From: Streptomyces cylindrosporus
GTDB taxonomy: Bacteria; Actinomycetota; Actinomycetes; Streptomycetales; Streptomycetaceae
Reading direction: 5' to 3'
Length of the DNA stretch: 64,000 nt
Assembly: GCF_022698165.1 (NCBI RefSeq)
Contig: NZ_JALDAY010000003.1
Location: 248,001 to 312,000, forward strand
Positions 23,717 to 33,270 of this stretch are shown here, piece by piece. The first letter of the stretch is position 1. Every line of letters starts with the position of its first letter. The position numbers and the translations under genes are program-made. The notes under the pieces were generated by a model that did no database searches, was not told where the DNA came from, and worked only from the letters and a program-made list of their open reading frames with translations.

Positions 23717-26326
23717 TCAGGCGGCCGGGGTCTTCGCCGTGACCGTCGCCGCCGGTCCGGTGCCTGCCGCCGTCACCGCGGCGACCGTCACCGTGTAGGA
23801 CGTGCCCGGCTTCAGGCCGCCGAGCACCCGGAACATGCCCTTGGCGGAGGGCTGGGTGACCAGGGCGTCCCGGCCGGTGACGTCGATCGGGTCGCGGCCG
23901 TCGGAGACGGTCACCCGGTAGCCGACGACCTTCGCGTCGCCGGTCGCGGTGGGCGGGGTCCAGGCGAGGGTGGCCGCCGTGACCGCCGTACGCAGCTTGG
24001 GACTTGTGGGCGCGCCCGGCAGGACGCTCGCCGCGGCGGGCGTCAGCGGGAGGGAGGCCAGGGACTCGGCGCTGCTGCCGTGCGCGTTGCTCGCGGTGAC
24101 CGTCACGGTGAACGGCCCGCCGGTCGTGGGCAGTCCGCCGATCCTGACCAGTGCTATCCGCTCGAACTCGGCCGCCGGCACGCCCTGTTGGCCGACCTGT
24201 CGGCCCGTCGCGTCGTACGCCCGTGCCGTGTACGAGGTCACCGGTGAACCGCCGTCCGCGAAGGTGGGGTTGAAGGTGACGTACAGGGCGTCCGCGCCGG
24301 CCGTGCTGGTGCCGACGCGGGAGGGCGCCTCGGGGGCGGCCGCCGCTCCGAGACCGCGATCCAGGAGCCCCTTGTAGGCAGGCTCAAGTCCCGCATTGGC
24401 GACGACCTCTGGCGGTACGTCGGACAGCGCGGTCATGATCTTGTTGCCGGTGGTCACCAGCCCCTTGTTGTCGCCGTCGGCCGTGCCCTCCTCCCACCAG
24501 TTGTCCTTGACGAGCGTCGGGTCGTTGTTGCCGAGGTCGTCGCGGTAGTCGGTGTGGCGGGAGGCGACGTTGGCGTAGGAAGCGTTGTAGAGGACGTTTC
24601 CGTCGACCGTCTCGTAGGTGCAGCCGTTGTCGGTGTAGACGTTCTTGCCGAGGCCCCACTGGTCGTGGATGACGTTTCCGGTGACTTTCTCGCCGTCGGC
24701 CAGGGATGTGCCGGTCAACCCCTGGGTGTAGATGCCGCCGCCGTCGTCGAGCATCTGCATGTAGTCGAAGATCAGGTTGTCGCGTACGGCGTTGTCGTGG
24801 CTCGGGTTCGGGGTGGCCGCGTCGCCGATCTTGTCGGGCCAGCCGCCCCAGCCCATGGAGATCGCGGAGTAGCCGACGTGGTCGATCTGGTTGTGGGCGA
24901 TGGTGTTGTGCTGGGTGTAGCCGTTGAGGACGGCGACACCGCCGTGGTACTCGCGGGGCAGGCCGTAGAGGTGGTTGTTCGTCACCTGGACGCCGGAGGC
25001 CGGCGTCTGTCCGTCCACTCCTCCAATCTCCAGACCGTTGCCGGAGATGTCGGTGAAGATGCTGCCGCGCACGGACGAGTCCTTGCTTCCGGCGCCCAAC
25101 TCCAGTCCGGAGGCGCCGAGATGGGCGAAGACGTCGTCGGTGAATTCGATGCGCTGCCCGTACGCGAAGGACAGGTTGCCAGGCATCTTCGTCCAGGACG
25201 CGAAGGGGCAGGTGCCGCCCTCGACGTACTGGCACAGGCCCTGGGTGGCCCAGCCCTTGTCGCCGGTGATGGTGTAGCCGGCCTGGATCTCGGAGAAGCC
25301 CTCGGGCCGGGAGGGCGTCAGCCAGGTCGCGTAGCTGAACCGGATGCCGCGGAAGGCGATGTCGTGCACGGGCGCGTCCGCCGTGCCCCGCCCTTCGACG
25401 AGCTTCTCGGCCGCCGCGGCCTCGACATCGGCGCGGGCGAGGTCCTCGCCCTTGCGGGGCAGGTAGTAGACCTTGTGCGCGTGGCTGTCGAGGTACCACT
25501 CACCGGGCTGGTCGAGGAGTTCGTAAGCGTTCTCGATGTACGTCGCCCTCCCGCTGTTCGTGAGATGTCCCGGGCCGACCATGCTGACCGTGCGGCCGGG
25601 GATGTCGGGGAACTCGACCCGCTTGTTGGAGTTGTCCCAGCAGGGCTGGACCATGGTGATCGTGGTGCCCTCGGCGGAGGCGATGCGACAGCGCGGCTCG
25701 GTCCACTGGCCGAGCCCGTTGCGCTCGATGTTCCACAGGGCCTCGCCGCTGGTGTAGACGAACTCGGCGTCGGAGGGGTGCTTCCAGTGGGCGATGGTGT
25801 CCGAGGAGGCGGTGTAACCGGTGGCCGTCTGGGTCAGGGCCACCGGCACGGCCCCGCGCGCTCGCTGGGCGCGCACTCCGTCGACGTACAACTGCCGTGT
25901 GTCGGTGAGCCCTTGGGGCGCCGGCGCGGACCACAGTCCCTTGCGGCCCGGCACCTGGTGCCAGCCGACGACCTGGCGGCCGCCGCTGACGGTGGTGGTG
26001 CCGGTGCCCTGCCAGATCACCCGGTGGCCGTTCGTGCCGGAGTCGCGGGCGTCCAGCGTGAGCGGGCCCGACTGGCGGTAGGTGCCGGAGGCGAGGTGGA
26101 CGGTGAGGTCGGACGTCAGGTCGGCGGCGCGGGCGCGGACCAGGTCGCGGGCGCGTTGCAGGGTGCGGACGGGATGTCGTGCGCTGCCGTCGGCGTGGTC
26201 GTCGCCGGCGGGTGAGACGTAGAGGTCGGAGCTCGCTGCCTGGGCGGGGGCCGCGAGGCCCGGGACGCCGAGGGCCAGCACAGCGGTGACGAGGGTGACG
26301 AGGGCGCCTCTTCGGTGCGTGGGCAT
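23717..26326 (-). CDS. Secreted right-handed beta-helix protein with C-terminal Fn3 domains
   Basis: An 869-residue exported protein. Residues 1-31 are a signal peptide (LVTAVLALGVPGLAAPAQA). LYVSPAGDDHADGSARHPVR starts the carbohydrate-active beta-helix, and repeated strands such as GNGLEIGG, NNHLYGLP and HNQIDHVGYSAISMGWGGW build a parallel helix up to about residue 650. Two fibronectin type III domains end the protein (APSRVGTSTAGADALYVTF and APTSPKLRTAVTAATLAW segments). This architecture is shared with glycoside hydrolases of the GH141 group, so a plant or microbial polysaccharide substrate is possible (inference). ATG 26326 follows GGGAGGGG; a good promoter lies at 26367-26396. Confidence 0.82.
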   Translation of the reverse strand: MPTHRRGALVTLVTAVLALGVPGLAAPAQAASSDLYVSPAGDDHADGSARHPVRTLQRARDLVRARAADLTSDLTVHLASGTYRQSGPLTLDARDSGTNGHRVIWQGTGTTTVSGGRQVVGWHQVPGRKGLWSAPAPQGLTDTRQLYVDGVRAQRARGAVPVALTQTATGYTASSDTIAHWKHPSDAEFVYTSGEALWNIERNGLGQWTEPRCRIASAEGTTITMVQPCWDNSNKRVEFPDIPGRTVSMVGPGHLTNSGRATYIENAYELLDQPGEWYLDSHAHKVYYLPRKGEDLARADVEAAAAEKLVEGRGTADAPVHDIAFRGIRFSYATWLTPSRPEGFSEIQAGYTITGDKGWATQGLCQYVEGGTCPFASWTKMPGNLSFAYGQRIEFTDDVFAHLGASGLELGAGSKDSSVRGSIFTDISGNGLEIGGVDGQTPASGVQVTNNHLYGLPREYHGGVAVLNGYTQHNTIAHNQIDHVGYSAISMGWGGWPDKIGDAATPNPSHDNAVRDNLIFDYMQMLDDGGGIYTQGLTGTSLADGEKVTGNVIHDQWGLGKNVYTDNGCTYETVDGNVLYNASYANVASRHTDYRDDLGNNDPTLVKDNWWEEGTADGDNKGLVTTGNKIMTALSDVPPEVVANAGLEPAYKGLLDRGLGAAAAPEAPSRVGTSTAGADALYVTFNPTFADGGSPVTSYTARAYDATGRQVGQQGVPAAEFERIALVRIGGLPTTGGPFTVTVTASNAHGSSAESLASLPLTPAAASVLPGAPTSPKLRTAVTAATLAWTPPTATGDAKVVGYRVTVSDGRDPIDVTGRDALVTQPSAKGMFRVLGGLKPGTSYTVTVAAVTAAGTGPAATVTAKTPAA

Positions 26327-26366
26327 GTACCCCTCCCGTGGGATCAGCCTGTACCCAACGCCGGGA

Positions 26367-26396
26367 AAGGTAGGAGCACTTGGGTGCCTCAGTCAA
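26367..26396 (-). promoter_or_regulatory. Promoter of the beta-helix gene
   Basis: On the minus strand TTGACT (26396-26391) and TACCTT (26372-26367) are separated by 18 bases. The spacer holds a GCAC-CCAA-GTGC inverted repeat that could be an operator. The start codon lies 40 bases downstream. Confidence 0.6.
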
Positions 26397-26450
26397 TGAA
26401 CGGGACAGAAATGGCCACCCTTCACCTACCGCTTTACCAGATTCATCGGA

Positions 26451-27068
26451 TCAGTCGAAGCGGAGTGATCCGGTGCGGGTGCGCTTGAGCTCGAAGAAGT
26501 CGGGGTCCTTCGCCAGCACCCGGAAGCTGTCGAAGAGTTCGGCCGCGCGGGCACCTCGGGGGATCGCCCGGAACACGGGCCCGAACCACACCGTTCCGTC
26601 GACATGGATGGTGGGCGTACCCACATAGCCGCCGGAGTCGGGCTCGGCCCCGGCCTGGTGGCTGCGGCGTACGGCCTCGTCGTGGCCCGGGTCGTGCGCG
26701 GCGCCGGCGAGGTCGGCGGGCAGTCCTAGCTCCTCCAGGGACTCGGCGATCACGGCGTCGAAGTCCTCGGCCCGGCGCTCGTGGATCCGCGTGCCGAAAG
26801 CGGTGTACAGCTCGCGCAGCACCTTCTCCCCGTGCCGCTCGGCGGCGGCCACCGCGACCCGTACCGGGCCGATCGACTTGTCGACCAACTCTCGGTACCA
26901 GTCGGGGAGTTCGTTGCCCGTGTTGTGCAGGTACAGGCTCATCGCGTGGAAGCGGAGGTCGAGCGGGCGTTCGCGCTCGACCTCCAGCATCCATCGGGAG
27001 GTGATCCAGGCGAAGGGGCAGGCGGGGTCGAACCAGAAGTCGACCCGGGTGGGTGCGGTGTCCGTCAT
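26451..27068 (-). CDS. DsbA-fold oxidoreductase (mycothiol-dependent nitroreductase-like)
   Basis: A 205-residue thioredoxin-fold protein of the DsbA/FrnE type. [17 protein letters not shown] matches the start of the Rv2466c-like mycothiol-dependent enzymes, but the active-site motif reads CPFA, with only the first cysteine. GTPTIHVDG is the cis-proline loop. The start at ATG 27068 is chosen because TAGCGT (27081-27076) lies seven bases upstream, implying a leaderless transcript; a GTG at 27086 would precede that -10. The neighbouring gene is also of a mycothiol-linked type. Confidence 0.82.
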   Translation of the reverse strand: MTDTAPTRVDFWFDPACPFAWITSRWMLEVERERPLDLRFHAMSLYLHNTGNELPDWYRELVDKSIGPVRVAVAAAERHGEKVLRELYTAFGTRIHERRAEDFDAVIAESLEELGLPADLAGAAHDPGHDEAVRRSHQAGAEPDSGGYVGTPTIHVDGTVWFGPVFRAIPRGARAAELFDSFRVLAKDPDFFELKRTRTGSLRFD

Positions 27069-27123
27069 GCCCTCGACGCTAGTCACCGGATGGGACAGTA
27101 TCCCGGCCCAATCGACAGTTGTT

Positions 27124-27717
27124 TCACTGGCCCAATTTCGGGTCCCGTCCGCTGGCGGCGAGGGCGCGGTCGAAGACGGGCGCGTCCTGCTCCACCGGTA
27201 CCGCGTCGGCGAAGCCGTCGTACTGGCGGTAGAGGTCGCCGTGTTCCTCGACCACGGCGAGGACGAAGCGGGCCGCGTCGTCCGAGACGCGGAACTCCTG
27301 GCCGGTGGCGGTGGCGACGTCCCAGCCGTGGACGGCCATCTCCTTGATGACCATGGAGGCGATCTGGACGGCCGGCATCTTCGCCATGCCGAGGTCGACC
27401 TCGCCCTCCCACACCGCCGGGTCGGCCCAGGCCGCGACGGCGCGGTCGAGCTGGGCGGCGTAGGCGTCGGGCCAGCCGGGGTCGGCGGTGAAGTCGCGGG
27501 CGGTCAGCTCCTCGGGGAGCTGTTTGCGCAGGGCGCGGTGCTCCAGGCCGTGGGAGGTGTAGAGGACCCAGTGGTTGACCAGGGCACGGACGTCCCAGTC
27601 GGGGCAGTGGGTGGGCTCGCCGAGCCGGTCCGCGGGGACACCGCGTGCCACCCGGGCCGCCTCGGCGGCGCATTCGGTCATGTACGCGTGCAGGTGCTTC
27701 GGGTCGTCGTACGTCAT
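27124..27717 (-). CDS. DinB-like / maleylpyruvate-isomerase-N-type protein (TIGR03086-like)
   Basis: A 197-residue four-helix metal-dependent protein. [16 protein letters not shown] supplies one metal histidine in the first bundle helix and [16 protein letters not shown] supplies the WDVATATGQ signature of the TIGR03086 family. Relatives use mycothiol or bacillithiol as cofactor. ATG 27717 is seven bases after TAGCGT (27730-27725), a leaderless arrangement, and no Shine-Dalgarno is seen. The substrate is unknown. Confidence 0.8.
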   Translation of the reverse strand: MTYDDPKHLHAYMTECAAEAARVARGVPADRLGEPTHCPDWDVRALVNHWVLYTSHGLEHRALRKQLPEELTARDFTADPGWPDAYAAQLDRAVAAWADPAVWEGEVDLGMAKMPAVQIASMVIKEMAVHGWDVATATGQEFRVSDDAARFVLAVVEEHGDLYRQYDGFADAVPVEQDAPVFDRALAASGRDPKLGQ

Positions 27718-27742
27718 GCGCCCCACGCTAGGAAGGACGCGC

Positions 27743-28771
27743 TCAGGACTCTGGAACAAACGCGACAGCCTCGTCGGCCAGCCGCACCAGCTCCTCGATC
27801 GGCATCGATCCGGCCTCGCGGCGCTCGCGCGCGAAGGTGCCCGCGAGCCGCTGGAGGAGCTCGTTGATCGGGGTCGGTACGCCGTGCAGGCGGCCGAGGA
27901 GGACGATCTCGCCGTTGAGGTGGTCGGACTCGACGCTGCCGGTGCCCCGGCTCAGGGACTGCCAGGTGGAGCCGCCGGCGCGCGGGGCGCCGGCGAGGGG
28001 CACCAAGTCGACCTTGTGGCCGCGCTGGGCCTGCTGCTCGGCGACGCTCGCGTACGGGATCCCGGCGGCGGCCAGCACGGCCTCCCCCTCGGCCCGCACG
28101 CGTGCGCGCAGCGAGGCCCGGCTGTCCTGGCCGCCGTCCTCGCCGCACAGCGCCTGGAGGGTGTTGCTGAGGTTGGTGAGCAGCTTGGCGTACTGCCAGC
28201 GGGTCACGTCCGGCACGACCGGCGCCTCGAGGAACCCGGTCTTCTCCAGGTCGGCGGCGACCCTGCGGGCGGTCTCGTCGGTGCCGTGCGGATAGCGGCC
28301 GAGGTGGAGCATGCCGGTGAGCGGGGCGCCGCCGGCGGAGACGTGGCCGGGTTCGAGGTAGGTGGCGGGCAGCCAGACGCAGACGCCGTACACGTGCCGG
28401 AAGACGCGCAGGGCCAGGCGCTGGCCCTCGACGCCGTTCTGTGCGCAGAACAGGGGCAGCCGTTCGGCCGCGCTGCCGCCGCCGGCCACGGGCGCCGGGC
28501 CCCAGGTCTGCAGGGCGGCGACGGTGTCCTGTGTCTTGACGGCGAGGACGAGCACGTCGTCCCCTCTCAACTCCCCCAGCTCGCCGGGCCCTTCGACGGC
28601 CGGCAGCCGGTACTCGTGATCCCCGTCCGGCACCTTCAGCCGCAGCCCGCCCTCCCGCAGCGCCGCGAGCTGCGCTCCCCGCGCGACCAGAACGACCTCG
28701 TGCCCGGCTCCCGCGAGACGCCCGCCGACGGCACCGCCGACGGCTCCCGCTCCGATGATGATGTAGCGCAT
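27743..28771 (-). CDS. Ketopantoate-reductase family (ApbA/PanE-like) oxidoreductase
   Basis: A 342-residue NAD(P)-dependent protein with the Rossmann motif IIIGAGAVGGAVGG at the N-terminus, VKTQDTVAAL, FCAQNGVEG and RWQYAKLLTNLSNTLQALCG, the last containing the family's active-site lysine. It is longer than typical PanE (about 300), and a C-terminal helix pair (INELLQRLAGTFARER) is present. A role in pantothenate synthesis is possible but not proved; several paralogues of unknown substrate exist in actinobacteria. ATG 28771 is used since upstream residues (CEARP) are not conserved-looking. Confidence 0.82.
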   Translation of the reverse strand: MRYIIIGAGAVGGAVGGRLAGAGHEVVLVARGAQLAALREGGLRLKVPDGDHEYRLPAVEGPGELGELRGDDVLVLAVKTQDTVAALQTWGPAPVAGGGSAAERLPLFCAQNGVEGQRLALRVFRHVYGVCVWLPATYLEPGHVSAGGAPLTGMLHLGRYPHGTDETARRVAADLEKTGFLEAPVVPDVTRWQYAKLLTNLSNTLQALCGEDGGQDSRASLRARVRAEGEAVLAAAGIPYASVAEQQAQRGHKVDLVPLAGAPRAGGSTWQSLSRGTGSVESDHLNGEIVLLGRLHGVPTPINELLQRLAGTFARERREAGSMPIEELVRLADEAVAFVPES

Positions 28772-28799
28772 GGGACGAGCCTCGCACACCCCCGGCGGG

Positions 28800-29348
28800 T
28801 CACGCCGCCGTGAGCTCCACCAGCTTCACGACGGTGTTCCAGTTGCGGCTCGTGGCGATCAGCCCTTTGTTGATACGGGGTTTGGCGAGGTGGACGGCGA
28901 GCTGGGAGCGGCCGAGGCCGTCCGGCGCGTACAGGTACAGGGCGCGGTCGCCGAGCCGGAACTCCTCGGGCAGGTAGGCCCCTTGGTCGATCTCGGCGAA
29001 ACGGGCCGCGTCGACCGGCGCGGAGAAGTAGATGACGTGCAGCTGCTTGGCCTCCAGCTCGGCCGCCGGGAAGGGGCACGCCTCGACGACCGCCGCGAGG
29101 TAGGCGTGGTCGCGCACGATGACGTCGACCGAGAACCCGAAGTGCTTCTGGATCGCCTGAGCGAGCTCGGCGGCCAACGACTCCTCGTCACCGTGATCGC
29201 TGGCGAACACGGCCTGGCCGCTCTGCAGATAGCTGCGCACGCCCTCGTGTCCGAGGCCCTCCATCAGCTGCCGCAGGTCGGCCATCGGGAGCTTCTTCTT
29301 GCCGCCCACGTTGATCCCGCGCAGCAGCGCCGCATACGTCGTCGTCAT
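28800..29348 (-). CDS. DUF1697 family protein
   Basis: A 182-residue DUF1697 protein: TTYAALLRGINVGGKKKLPM at the N-terminus and ALYLYAPDGLGRSQLAVHLA followed by TSRNWNTVVKL at the C-terminus are the conserved family segments. Function is unknown. ATG 29348 has TAGGGT (29361-29356) seven bases upstream, so it is probably leaderless; the longer open frame that continues upstream to 29720 is not coding. A 13-bp hairpin covers the expected -35 region. Confidence 0.85.
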   Translation of the reverse strand: MTTTYAALLRGINVGGKKKLPMADLRQLMEGLGHEGVRSYLQSGQAVFASDHGDEESLAAELAQAIQKHFGFSVDVIVRDHAYLAAVVEACPFPAAELEAKQLHVIYFSAPVDAARFAEIDQGAYLPEEFRLGDRALYLYAPDGLGRSQLAVHLAKPRINKGLIATSRNWNTVVKLVELTAA

Positions 29349-29365
29349 GGCGCACACCCTAAGAC

Positions 29366-29400
29366 GGCCGTCGTGCCCCGTGGGGGTGGGCACGACGGCC
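29366..29400. promoter_or_regulatory. 13-bp inverted repeat in the DUF1697 promoter region
   Basis: GGCCGTCGTGCCC (29366-29378) and GGGCACGACGGCC (29388-29400) are perfect complements around nine bases. It sits five bases upstream of the leaderless -10, where a -35 and an operator would lie. It could alternatively be a terminator for a transcript entering from the right. Confidence 0.4.
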
Positions 29401-29474
29401 GGGTCCGCGTGGGCGGGCTGCGCGAAACTCTGGCCGATGGGCCCGCCCGGATCAACACCTGCACGCAGCTGTGA

Positions 29475-29487
29475 CTTGTTCAACAAG
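29475..29487. promoter_or_regulatory. Palindrome CTTGTTCAACAAG
   Basis: Six-base perfect arms flank a single central base. It is 127 bases from the DUF1697 start and 258 bases from the MMPL start and has the size of a MarR- or TetR-type site. No regulator gene is adjacent. Confidence 0.35.
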
Positions 29488-29744
29488 GTTTCGTAACACC
29501 AAAGCCGGAGCGATACGGAAGGACCGGACACCCTGATCATTACTTCCGAGTAGCCCGGACGGACGCAAATAGATGTAAGGGGCCTTGGTCCTCCCCAGCG
29601 GTGAGACGCCCGGGTCCGAGGGGATGAGTTCGGCCCGTGCCACTTCACCGGGGAGCACGACGAGACGGCCTTATCGCGCCCATACCTTCGAAGCGAAAGG
29701 TGGCGGCAGGGGGCTGCCACCGCTCACGAGGGGGCAAGCCCGTC

Positions 29745-32006
29745 ATGGGGAACGGAGATTCGCGGGTGCGGGGCATAGCCGCGCGGGCCGGCGGCTGGAG
29801 CGCCCGGCACCGATGGGCTGCCGTCGGCATCTGGGTACTGTTCGTCGTCCTGGCCATGGGCGCCGGCTCGGCCGCGGGCCGGGTCGACGTCAAGGAAAGC
29901 GACCAGCTGAAGGGCGAGACGCACACCGCCGCCAAGATCATCGAGGACGCCGGGATCGAGGAGCCCGCCAGCGAGACGGTCCTGGTCCAGGCGAAGGACG
30001 GTCGGCTCAAGGCCACGGACGCCGAGTTCAAGGCCGCGGTGGCCTCGGTCGTGAAGGCCGTCGACGCCACCGGCAAGGTCACGGACGTGAAGTCGCCGTA
30101 CGACGCGGCCTCCCCGACGATCTCGAAGGACGGGCGCAGCGCGCTGGTGCAGTTCGACATGCGCGGCGACTCGGACACCGCGGGCGACCGCGTGGAGCCC
30201 GTGCTGAAGGCCGTCGCCGGTGTGCAGAAGGACCACGAGACGCTGCGGGTCGAGGAGATCGGCGGCGCCAGCATGATGAAGACGTTCGACGACGCGTTCG
30301 GCGACGACTTCCAGAAGGCGGAGCTGTCCGCGGTGCCGGTGGCCCTCGGCATTCTGCTGATCGCCTTCGGCGCGCTGGTCGCGGCGCTGCTGCCGGTGGC
30401 TCTGGCGATCACCGCGATCATGGCGACGATGGGCCTGATGGGTGTCGTCAGCCACATCATGCCGATGAGCGACACCGCCAACTCCGTGATGCTGCTGGTC
30501 GGTCTGGCCGTCGGTGTCGACTACTGCCTGTTCTACCTGCGCCGTGAGCGCGAGGAGCGCGCCGCGGGCCGGGACGCACAGACGGCTCTGCGGGTCGCGG
30601 CCGCGACCAGTGGCCGCGCGATCATCGTCTCCGGTGTCACGGTGTGCGTGGCGATGGCGGGCATGCTGTTCACCGGTCTCGCCGAGTTCGAGGCGATGGG
30701 CCTGGCCTCCCTGATGGTCGTGGCGGTCGCCATGGTCGGCTCGGTGACGGTCCTGCCCGCGCTGCTCTCGCTGTTGGGCGAGCGGGTCGAGAAGGGCCGG
30801 ATCCCCTTCCTGCGCAAGGCGATGGAGCGCCGGGCCGCCCGCACGGGCGGGGAGAGCCGCTTCTGGACCGCCGTGCTGCGCGGGGTGCTCGCGAGGCCCC
30901 TCGTCTCCGTCCTCGTCGCGGCCGGTGCGCTGCTCGCCGTCGCGGCGCCCGCGCTCGGCATGAAGACGCAGAACCTCACGCTGGACCAGGAGTTCGGCGA
31001 CTCGCTGCCGATCGTGCAGACGTACAACCGCGTCAACGACGCCTTCCCCGGCGGCTCCGAGCCGGCCGAGGTGGTCGTCAAGGCGAAGGACATCAACGCC
31101 CCCGAGGTGAAGTCCGCGCTCGCCGACTTCAAGGCCAGGGCGATCAGTTCGGGTGCCTCGCGCGGCCCGGTCGAGATCAAGCTGCACGACGCGCAGAACA
31201 TCGCGTACGTGTACGTCCCGCTGGTCGGCGGCTCCGACCTGGACAAGGCGGGCGCCAGCCTGGAGAAGCTGCGCGACGAGGTGCGGCCCGCGACTCTCGG
31301 CAAGGTGGACGGCGTTCAGGCGCCGATCACCGGGCAGGTCGCCGGCTCGCACGACTTCAACGACCAGCTCGGCGGCGCGGTCGTCCCGGTCTTCGCGTTC
31401 GTCGTGGTCTTCGCCTTCGCGCTGATGCTCCTCTCGTTCCGTTCGCTGACGGTGGCGATCACGTCGATCCTGCTCAACCTGCTGTCGGTGGGCGCTGCTT
31501 ACGGCATCCTCGTCGCCGTCTTCCAGCACGGCTGGGGAGCGTCCCTGGTGGGCGCGGAGGGCGTCGGCGCGATCATCACCTGGCTGCCGCTGTTCCTGTT
31601 CGTGATCCTGTTCGGCCTGTCGATGGACTACCACGTGTTCGTGGTCTCGCGGATCCGCGAGGCGCGGCTGCGCGGCCGTTCCACGCGGGACGCGATCCAG
31701 CACGGCGTGGTCACCACGGCCGGTGTCGTCACCAGCGCGGCGGTCATCATGGTCGCGGTGTTCGCGATCTTCGGGACGCTGTCCATGCAGTCCATGAAGC
31801 AGATGGGCGTGGGCCTTGCGGCCGCCGTGCTCATCGACGCGACGATCATCCGGGGCGTGCTGCTCCCGGCGGTCATGGCGCTGCTCGGCGAGCGCAACTG
31901 GTACCTGCCGAAGTGGCTGAACCGGCTGCCCGACCTCACGCATGACGAGTCGCCGGAGCTCATCACGCACGAGCAGCCGTACGAGGACGAGCGCCTGAGG
32001 GTCTGA
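29745..32006 (+). CDS. MMPL family (RND-type) transporter
   Basis: A 753-residue membrane protein with two RND-like halves. A first helix (AAVGIWVLFVVLAMGAGSA) precedes a soluble domain, then about five helices containing the proton-relay type motif VGLAVGVDYCLFYLRRE. A second soluble domain and helices with FVILFGLSMDYHVFVVSRIRE follow. GxxxDYxxF in both halves is the MMPL/MmpL hallmark. These proteins export lipids, siderophores or drugs using the proton gradient. ATG 29745 with GAGGGGG upstream is chosen over an earlier ATG at 29637. The gene stands alone and ends at a strong bidirectional terminator. Substrate unknown. Confidence 0.9.
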   Translation: MGNGDSRVRGIAARAGGWSARHRWAAVGIWVLFVVLAMGAGSAAGRVDVKESDQLKGETHTAAKIIEDAGIEEPASETVLVQAKDGRLKATDAEFKAAVASVVKAVDATGKVTDVKSPYDAASPTISKDGRSALVQFDMRGDSDTAGDRVEPVLKAVAGVQKDHETLRVEEIGGASMMKTFDDAFGDDFQKAELSAVPVALGILLIAFGALVAALLPVALAITAIMATMGLMGVVSHIMPMSDTANSVMLLVGLAVGVDYCLFYLRREREERAAGRDAQTALRVAAATSGRAIIVSGVTVCVAMAGMLFTGLAEFEAMGLASLMVVAVAMVGSVTVLPALLSLLGERVEKGRIPFLRKAMERRAARTGGESRFWTAVLRGVLARPLVSVLVAAGALLAVAAPALGMKTQNLTLDQEFGDSLPIVQTYNRVNDAFPGGSEPAEVVVKAKDINAPEVKSALADFKARAISSGASRGPVEIKLHDAQNIAYVYVPLVGGSDLDKAGASLEKLRDEVRPATLGKVDGVQAPITGQVAGSHDFNDQLGGAVVPVFAFVVVFAFALMLLSFRSLTVAITSILLNLLSVGAAYGILVAVFQHGWGASLVGAEGVGAIITWLPLFLFVILFGLSMDYHVFVVSRIREARLRGRSTRDAIQHGVVTTAGVVTSAAVIMVAVFAIFGTLSMQSMKQMGVGLAAAVLIDATIIRGVLLPAVMALLGERNWYLPKWLNRLPDLTHDESPELITHEQPYEDERLRV

Positions 32007-32021
32007 CAACCCCCTTGTGCT

Positions 32022-32058
32022 GAGGGCCCGTTGGTCACCGGGGAACCAACGGGCCCTC
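32022..32058. terminator. 14-bp bidirectional terminator between MMPL and mgt genes
   Basis: GAGGGCCCGTTGGT (32022-32035) pairs perfectly with ACCAACGGGCCCTC (32045-32058) around nine bases. It lies between two convergent stop codons and ends just before the mgt stop at 32061. Confidence 0.85.
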
Positions 32059-32060
32059 TC

Positions 32061-33263
32061 TCATGCCCGGCGACGGGGCAGTTCGGCCTCGATGAGCTCA
32101 ACTGCCCTTCGCGTCCCGCCCTCCTGTGCCATCCCCGCCTGAATCTCCTTGAGCCGTCGGACCACTTCGGGATCGTCGACGAGCGCGAGAGCCGTCGAGC
32201 GCAGGGCCTCGGCGGTGGCCTCCTCGGTGGCGAGCCGGCGCGCCACTCCGAGCGACTCCAGCATGTCCGCGTTGCCGAACTGGTCCACGGCCTGCGGTAC
32301 GGCGATCATCGGCGTGCCGGTCGCCAGCCCCTCCTGGCTGCCGCCCGCCCCGGCATGCGTGACGAACAGATCGGCCTGCCGCAGGATCGCCAACTGCGGT
32401 ACCCAGGAACGCACTTCGACATTCGACGGCACGTCCCCGAGCCGGGCCGGATCCACCTGCCCACCGATCTGCAGGACGAGGTGCCAGCCCGGGAGCCCGC
32501 CGAAGGCACGCACGCACTCCCGGTAGAAGCCGGGCCGGTCGGTGAAGGCCGAGCCCAGCGACACCAGCACCACCTTCTCGACGCCGTCCGGCCGCCGACA
32601 CTCGCCCTGCACCGACCGATCGCCCTGGCAGGCGCCGACGAAGGTGTACGTCGACTCGTCGACCCGGTCGGCATGGGGCTGCAGCACCCTGGGGATCAGC
32701 ACGAGCGAGCGGTCGGGGCGGCCGACGAAGGCGTCGGGGTGCAGGGTGATCCCGTTCTCCTCCAACCAGGCCTGGAACCGGGCGTAGTACGCCTGCCCGC
32801 GCGCGGTGTTCTTCGGCTCCGCCCACATCGGCTCGGCGACCTCCTCCTCGTAGCCCTCCCAGGCCACGAGGTTCGGCGAGAGCGAGATCGCGGGCACGCC
32901 CCAGCGGTGGGCGAGGACGCGGGCGGGGTAGGCCGTGATGTCGTGCAGCACGAGATCCGGTACGTCGCCTTCGTACGCCTCGGCCAGCTGCGGCAACGCC
33001 TGGATCGCGTCGGCCAGGAACAGCTCGACGTGGTCGAGGAGTTCGGTCCCCCAGGCCCCGGGGTCGGCGCCCGGCTCCGGCAGCGTGGAGTTCCAGGGTT
33101 TCGGCTCGGCACCGGTCTCGGCGACCTTCTCCGCGAACAGCGGCGGGATGGCGTAGGTCACCCGGTGACCACGGGCGACGAGTTCACGGATCACCTCCAG
33201 GCTGGGGTTCACATGGCCGTGGGCGGCGATGGAGAACATGGCGATGTGGGCGCGACGGGTCAT
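32061..33263 (-). CDS. mgt: Macrolide glycosyltransferase (MGT family)
   Basis: A 400-residue GT1 enzyme of the OleD/Mgt type, which inactivates macrolides by glucosylating the desosamine 2'-OH with UDP-glucose. The catalytic histidine is in [15 protein letters not shown]. The UDP-sugar signature is [16 protein letters not shown]...[11 protein letters not shown] (read in two parts). In S. lividans the same pair, lrm then mgt, gives inducible macrolide resistance. ATG 33263 is preferred: it lies seven bases after the -10 TAGCCT, so the message is probably leaderless; the long upstream open frame has no coding support. An operator in its promoter suggests separate regulation from the methyltransferase. 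Confidence 0.9.
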   Translation of the reverse strand: MTRRAHIAMFSIAAHGHVNPSLEVIRELVARGHRVTYAIPPLFAEKVAETGAEPKPWNSTLPEPGADPGAWGTELLDHVELFLADAIQALPQLAEAYEGDVPDLVLHDITAYPARVLAHRWGVPAISLSPNLVAWEGYEEEVAEPMWAEPKNTARGQAYYARFQAWLEENGITLHPDAFVGRPDRSLVLIPRVLQPHADRVDESTYTFVGACQGDRSVQGECRRPDGVEKVVLVSLGSAFTDRPGFYRECVRAFGGLPGWHLVLQIGGQVDPARLGDVPSNVEVRSWVPQLAILRQADLFVTHAGAGGSQEGLATGTPMIAVPQAVDQFGNADMLESLGVARRLATEEATAEALRSTALALVDDPEVVRRLKEIQAGMAQEGGTRRAVELIEAELPRRRA

Positions 33264-33270
33264 GTGATGG

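Larger units (their letters stand above)
29349..29744. other. Divergent intergenic region (396 bp)
   Basis: This spacer carries the leaderless -10 of the DUF1697 gene, a 13-bp inverted repeat (29366-29400), the palindrome CTTGTTCAACAAG (29475-29487) and presumably the promoter and long leader of the MMPL gene. A GGTGGC/GCCACC hairpin lies just upstream of the MMPL ribosome site. No convincing gene or riboswitch fold was found. Confidence 0.5.

Noticed and set aside
29349..29744. Possible riboswitch (ydaO-type or similar) before the MMPL gene
   Set aside because: Only short hairpins can be seen by eye; no conserved motif core was recognised.
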